Part shown: piece by piece, positions 60,679 through 64,000 of the stretch
Numbering within the stretch: position 1 is the first letter of the stretch
How the letters are laid out: every line of letters starts with the position of its first letter
DNA from: Bradyrhizobium paxllaeri
GTDB taxonomy: Bacteria > Pseudomonadota > Alphaproteobacteria > Rhizobiales > Xanthobacteraceae
Assembly (NCBI RefSeq): GCF_001693515.2
Contig: NZ_CP042968.1
Coordinates: forward strand, 744,001 to 808,000
Direction: 5' to 3'
DNA: 64,000 nt
Translations under genes and position numbers: made by a program
Notes under the pieces: model-generated
Seen by the model: the letters and a program-made list of their open reading frames with translations, nothing else
What the model was told of the DNA's origin: nothing
The model's database searches: none

Positions 60679-61515
60679 ATGCGTCGACAGCCCCGCAACG
60701 CCGGATCCCTTGCCCGGTTCCTGACCTCGGCCGCCGTAACGGCGGTTCTGGCCGCAGGCCTTGGCGGCTGCCAGACCATGTCCGACATCACGGGATCGCT
60801 GACCTCCTCGTCGTCCAAGGCACAGGCCGTCCCCGACGATCCGCGCCGGGCAGCCGAGATCTATGGCGAGCGATATCGTGCCAATCCCAAGGATGCCGAG
60901 GCGGCGCTGGGTTACGGCCAGGCGCTCCGTGCCACCGGCCAGCGGGCACAGGCCGCTGCCGTGCTCGAACAAGCCACCATCGCCCATCCCGGCAACAAGG
61001 CGCTGCTCGCCGCTTACGGCCGCGCGCTCGCCGACAACGGCAATTCGCAGGCCGCGTTCGACGTGCTGAGCCGCGCCCATTCGCCGACCAATCCGGACTG
61101 GCGCATTCTTTCGGTGCAGGGCACCACGCTCGACAAGATGGCCAAGCACGAGGAGGCCCGCGGCTATTATGCGGCTGCGCTGAAGATCGTGCCGGAAGAG
61201 CCGTCAGTGCTGTCCAATCTCGGTCTCTCCTACATGCTAACGCGGGAATTGCCGAAAGCCGAGGAAACGCTGCGCCGCGCCTACGCCAATCCGCGGGCCG
61301 ACGGGCGGGTGCGCCAGAATCTCGCGCTCGTCGTCGGCCTGCAGGGCCGTTTCGCGGAGGCCGAGACCATCGCCAAGGGCGATCTGCCCGCCGACGAGGC
61401 CACCGCCAACGTGGCTTACCTGCGGGAAATGCTGAGCCGCAAGGACAAGGACCATTCGCGTCCTCCCGGCAGCAAGGCGACTGTCCCGGTTGCATCTCTC
61501 AACCGGCCGGATTGA
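60679..61515 (+). CDS. tadD: Flp pilus assembly TPR lipoprotein TadD
   Basis: Protein of 278 aa with a lipoprotein signal (hydrophobic stretch, then GLGGC with Cys31 as the lipidated residue). From about residue 52, four or so TPR units follow (RRAAEIYGERYRANPKDAEAALGYGQALRATG; EQATIAHPGNKALLAAYGRALADNG; GYYAAALKIVPEEPSVLSNLGLSYMLT). TadD is needed for assembly of Flp/Tad pili, perhaps by stabilising the secretin. It is convergent with tadC. Confidence 0.82.
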   Translation: MRRQPRNAGSLARFLTSAAVTAVLAAGLGGCQTMSDITGSLTSSSSKAQAVPDDPRRAAEIYGERYRANPKDAEAALGYGQALRATGQRAQAAAVLEQATIAHPGNKALLAAYGRALADNGNSQAAFDVLSRAHSPTNPDWRILSVQGTTLDKMAKHEEARGYYAAALKIVPEEPSVLSNLGLSYMLTRELPKAEETLRRAYANPRADGRVRQNLALVVGLQGRFAEAETIAKGDLPADEATANVAYLREMLSRKDKDHSRPPGSKATVPVASLNRPD

Positions 61516-61631
61516 TCTTTCTTACCCAAGCTAAAGCGTGAGCCGTCCCCCCGAGGGCGGGTCGGTCACCGCCGCGTTGCACGCTCGAGCGCACCTCAGC
61601 GTCTGAATCAAAATGCAGTCATTGAGGACTC

Positions 61632-61748
61632 CTCATGCCCGGCCTTGTGCCGGGCATCCACGTCTTTGCGTTAGTAAGCAAGAAAGACATAGATGGCCGG
61701 GACATCTAGCGCGAAGACGCGCTTCGCGCTTTTGCCCGGCCATGACGA
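61632..61748. repeat. Palindromic repeat at the tadD-tadC convergent junction
   Basis: CTCATGCCCGGCCTTGTGCCGGGCATCC at the left and GGCCGGGACATC...GCGAAGACGCGCTTCGCG and TGCCCGGCCATGAC at the right. It occupies most of the 285-base gap. Confidence 0.75.
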
Positions 61749-61800
61749 AAATCGGTTAGCTGAGTTGAAGGCCCCCGCGGTGCCCGCCGCGCCGTTCGCC

Positions 61801-62775
61801 TTACGGCATCATCTGGAGCTTGATGTAGGTCGGTCCGAGAATGACGATGAACAGGCAGGGCAGGAAGAACAGGATCATCGGCACGGTGAGCTTCGGCGGC
61901 AGCGCGGCTGCCTTCTTCTCGGCTTCGGTCATCCGCATGTCGCGGTTTTCCTGTGCCATCACGCGCAAGCTCTGGCCGAGCGGGGTGCCGTAGCGTTCCG
62001 ACTGCATCAGCGCCAGACAGACCGATTTGACGCCCTCAAGGCCGGTGCGCTTGGAGAGGTTCTCATAGGCCACCTTGCGGTCCTGCAGGTAGGACAATTC
62101 CGCCGTGGTCAGCGCGAATTCCTCCGACAGCGCGATCGATTGCGACGCGATTTCGGTCGAGACCTTGCGGAAGGCGACTTCCACCGACATGCCGGACTCG
62201 ATGCAGATCAGCAAGAGATCGAGCGCATCGGGAAAGGCGCGCTTGATCTGGAGCTGGCGCTTGCTGATGGCGTTCTTCAGGAACAGCATCGGTGCCTGCA
62301 ATCCGAGATAAGCGGCGCCGATGCAGATGCCGAGCTTGATCGTCAACGGCTTGTCCATCTGCGTGACCACGAACACGTAGAGGGCGGCGCCGAGGAACAG
62401 CACGATCGGCGTCACGGCGCGGGCGAACAGGAAGGTGACGTAGGGCGCCTGGCCGCGGTAGCCGGCCATGATCAGCTTGTCGCGCGCGGCTTCCTGCGCC
62501 AGCCATTTGGTCAGGTTGAAGTCTTCGACGACCTTGGAAACGAGCTGCTTCGGGGTTTGCCGCAGCGACACTTTCTCCGACTTGTTGAGCCGGTCGCGCT
62601 CGCGCTGGCGCAGCCGTTCACGCTCGCTGGCGACCGCCTTCATGCGCTTGGCAAGGCCCTCGCCGGCGAACAGCGGCATGATCAGCGTATAGGCGGTCGC
62701 GCTTGCCGCGATGCCGGCAAGCAGCATGGTCATGAACTGCGCATCGTGCATCTTGGCGATCAGGAACTCAATCAT
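61801..62775 (-). CDS. tadC: Type II secretion F-family protein TadC
   Basis: Inner-membrane protein of 324 aa. A cytoplasmic T2SSF domain with RAFPDALDLLLICIESGMSVEVAFRKVS and LAALMQSERYGTPLGQSLRVMAQENR-like sequence lies at about 165-300; hydrophobic segments are near 14-34, 105-150 and 295-318. With TadB it forms the inner-membrane platform of the Tad pilus machine. The ATG at 62775 follows tadB after 11 bases; the long upstream frame extension is an artefact over tadB. Confidence 0.9.
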   Translation of the reverse strand: MIEFLIAKMHDAQFMTMLLAGIAASATAYTLIMPLFAGEGLAKRMKAVASERERLRQRERDRLNKSEKVSLRQTPKQLVSKVVEDFNLTKWLAQEAARDKLIMAGYRGQAPYVTFLFARAVTPIVLFLGAALYVFVVTQMDKPLTIKLGICIGAAYLGLQAPMLFLKNAISKRQLQIKRAFPDALDLLLICIESGMSVEVAFRKVSTEIASQSIALSEEFALTTAELSYLQDRKVAYENLSKRTGLEGVKSVCLALMQSERYGTPLGQSLRVMAQENRDMRMTEAEKKAAALPPKLTVPMILFFLPCLFIVILGPTYIKLQMMP

Positions 62776-62786
62776 GGCCGTTACCG

Positions 62787-63758
62787 TCAGAAATCGAAGT
62801 TGATCATTTTCTTCATCACCATGATGCCGATCGACATCCAGCCGACGCAGCACACCAGCATGAACTGGCCGATATGGTGGGTCCAAAGCAGCGAGATGTA
62901 GTCGGGCGTTGAAAGCCAGACCAGCAGCATCACGATCGGCGGCAGCGAGCCGATGATGCCGGCGGAGGCCTTGGCTTCCGTCGACATCGCCTGAATCTTT
63001 TCCGCCATCTTCTTGCGGTCGCGCAGCACCTTGGAGAGGTTGCCGAGCGCTTCCGACAGGTTGCCGCCGGACTTCTGCTGGATCGCGACCACGATGCCGA
63101 AGAAGTTCGCCTCGGGCACCGGCATCCGCTCGTACAGCCGGCCGCAGGCTTCGCCGAGCGGCATGCCGATGGTCTGGGTTTCGATGATGGCGTTGAACTC
63201 GCTCCTGAGCGGCTCCGGCGAGTCGGCCGCGACCACCTTGATCGACTCGAACAGCGGCAGACCGGCCTTGATGCCACGCACGATGACGTCGACGGCGTCC
63301 GGCAGCGCCTTCAGAAACGCCTTCTCGCGCCGCTTCTTGAGATAGCTGAGCATCCAGCGCGGCAGGCCGAGGCCGGTGCCGAAAGCCATCACGACGGCGC
63401 CCAGCGGGGAGCCGCCGATGACGAATGCGGCCACGAAGCCGACCGCGCCGAAAACACCGGACACGATCCAGAATTTCTGCGTCGTCCAGGTTCCCAGGCC
63501 GGCCTGGGCGAGGCGAGTCGACAGCGCGACGGTCTTGTCCTTCTTGCGGCGGGCGTCGAGCTCCTTGAGCGATCCTTCGACCTGCTCGCGGCGCGAGCGC
63601 TGGCTCTTTTCGGCCTGCCGCGCCGGAGCGTCGTTCCGGGCGATCGAGGCGCGGCGCGATTCCGCCTTCCGCTCGCCTGACAGCAGCGGATAGATGAACA
63701 CCCATGCCAGGCCGCCGAGGGCGGTGGCGGCGAGGAAGGCCAGTGCGAGTGCCTGCAT
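62787..63758 (-). CDS. tadB: Type II secretion F-family protein TadB
   Basis: Inner-membrane protein of 323 aa. The N-terminal helix (LALAFLAATALGGLAWVFIYPLL), a charged segment, two helices near 95-135, then the T2SSF core KALPDAVDVIVRGIKAGLPLFESIKVVA and IQQKSGGNLSEALGNLSKVLRDRKKM, and two C-terminal helices. The ATG at 63758 has AGGAAGG upstream and is preferred over 63776, which overlaps the ATPase gene. Confidence 0.9.
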   Translation of the reverse strand: MQALALAFLAATALGGLAWVFIYPLLSGERKAESRRASIARNDAPARQAEKSQRSRREQVEGSLKELDARRKKDKTVALSTRLAQAGLGTWTTQKFWIVSGVFGAVGFVAAFVIGGSPLGAVVMAFGTGLGLPRWMLSYLKKRREKAFLKALPDAVDVIVRGIKAGLPLFESIKVVAADSPEPLRSEFNAIIETQTIGMPLGEACGRLYERMPVPEANFFGIVVAIQQKSGGNLSEALGNLSKVLRDRKKMAEKIQAMSTEAKASAGIIGSLPPIVMLLVWLSTPDYISLLWTHHIGQFMLVCCVGWMSIGIMVMKKMINFDF

Positions 63759-63772
63759 GCTTGTTGCCTTCC

Positions 63773-64000
63773 TCAAACTTTCTCGATGATTTCGGCGGCA
63801 TCGAGCGCGGCCGCAAGCCGCTTCTCTTCGTTGTAGTATCGCGCGCGTTCCCAGAACTTCGGGCGGCCAATGCCGGTCGAGCGGTGCCGTCCGATGATCT
63901 TGCCGTTGGCGTCTTCGCCCATCATGTCGTACAGGAACACGTCCTGGGTGATGATGGTGTCGCCTTCCATGCCCATCACCTCGGTGATGTGGGTGATGCG
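63773..64000 (-). CDS. cpaF: CpaF/TadA pilus ATPase, 3' end only
   Basis: The last 75 codons of a gene that continues past the window edge. RITHITEVMGMEGDTIITQDVFLYD... IGRHRSTGIGRPKFWERARYYNEEKRLAAALDAA is the typical C-terminus of the Flp pilus ATPase CpaF (TadA). The stop lies 14 bases before the tadB start, so cpaF-tadB-tadC form one operon. Confidence 0.88.
   Translation of the reverse strand, partial: RITHITEVMGMEGDTIITQDVFLYDMMGEDANGKIIGRHRSTGIGRPKFWERARYYNEEKRLAAALDAAEIIEKV

Noticed and set aside
62776..63870. N-terminal extension of tadC over tadB
   Set aside because: It is the tadB gene read in another frame; the TadC start at 62775 matches the family.

Overview
The window looks like chromosomal DNA of a Bradyrhizobium-type alphaproteobacterium (Nitrobacteraceae). 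The evidence is a GC-rich genome full of short palindromic intergenic repeats, a membrane-anchored CycM-type cytochrome c, cou and pim catabolic clusters laid out much as in Rhodopseudomonas palustris, Flp/Tad pilus genes and several branched-chain-type ABC uptake systems. I see no rRNA, tRNA, CRISPR array or prophage. Taxonomy and gene names rest on family recognition, not on a database search.

Positions 1-12.8 kb hold a phenylpropenoid (p-coumarate/ferulate) module: an enoyl-CoA hydratase (couA-like), a feruloyl/p-coumaroyl-CoA ligase (couB-like), an SDR dehydrogenase, a 4-hydroxybenzoyl-CoA-type thioesterase and a periplasmic binding protein (couP-like), then on the other strand the permeases and ATPases of a branched-chain-type ABC importer (one a LivM-LivG fusion) and a divergent MarR regulator (couR-like). 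A PAS-PAS-GAF-GGDEF-EAL protein sits between the binding protein and the importer. A second GGDEF-EAL protein and a glycerate kinase follow (12.9-16.5 kb).

Positions 16.7-23.0 kb encode a second complete importer (livG-F-H-M plus two near-identical livK genes, each with its own terminator). It adjoins a pim-type dicarboxylate/fatty acid beta-oxidation operon (IclR regulator, then pimF, pimA, pimC, pimD; 23.1-30.7 kb) in which the usual thiolase gene pimB is missing. Positions 30.7-40.8 kb are accessory: an IS110-family, an IS4-family and an IS481-family element, each inserted inside a palindromic repeat, interspersed with an SDR, glycerol kinase, a GNAT acetyltransferase, a small secreted protein and two glutathione transferases.

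Positions 40.8-50.2 kb are core metabolism: metF-metH, a luciferase-like monooxygenase, a small Trp/Pro-rich secreted protein, kdsB-pheA and cycM. Positions 50.4-60.5 kb hold a YejBEF-type peptide importer with two Tat-exported binding proteins, facing a cytoplasmic SH3b-NlpC/P60 endopeptidase overlapped with an M17 aminopeptidase. Together these read as a candidate muropeptide salvage module. The window ends with tadD and, convergent to it, tadC, tadB and the 3' end of the cpaF/tadA ATPase gene.

About 19 palindromic repeats punctuate the window. All seven convergent gene junctions contain one, and all three insertion sequences landed in one.
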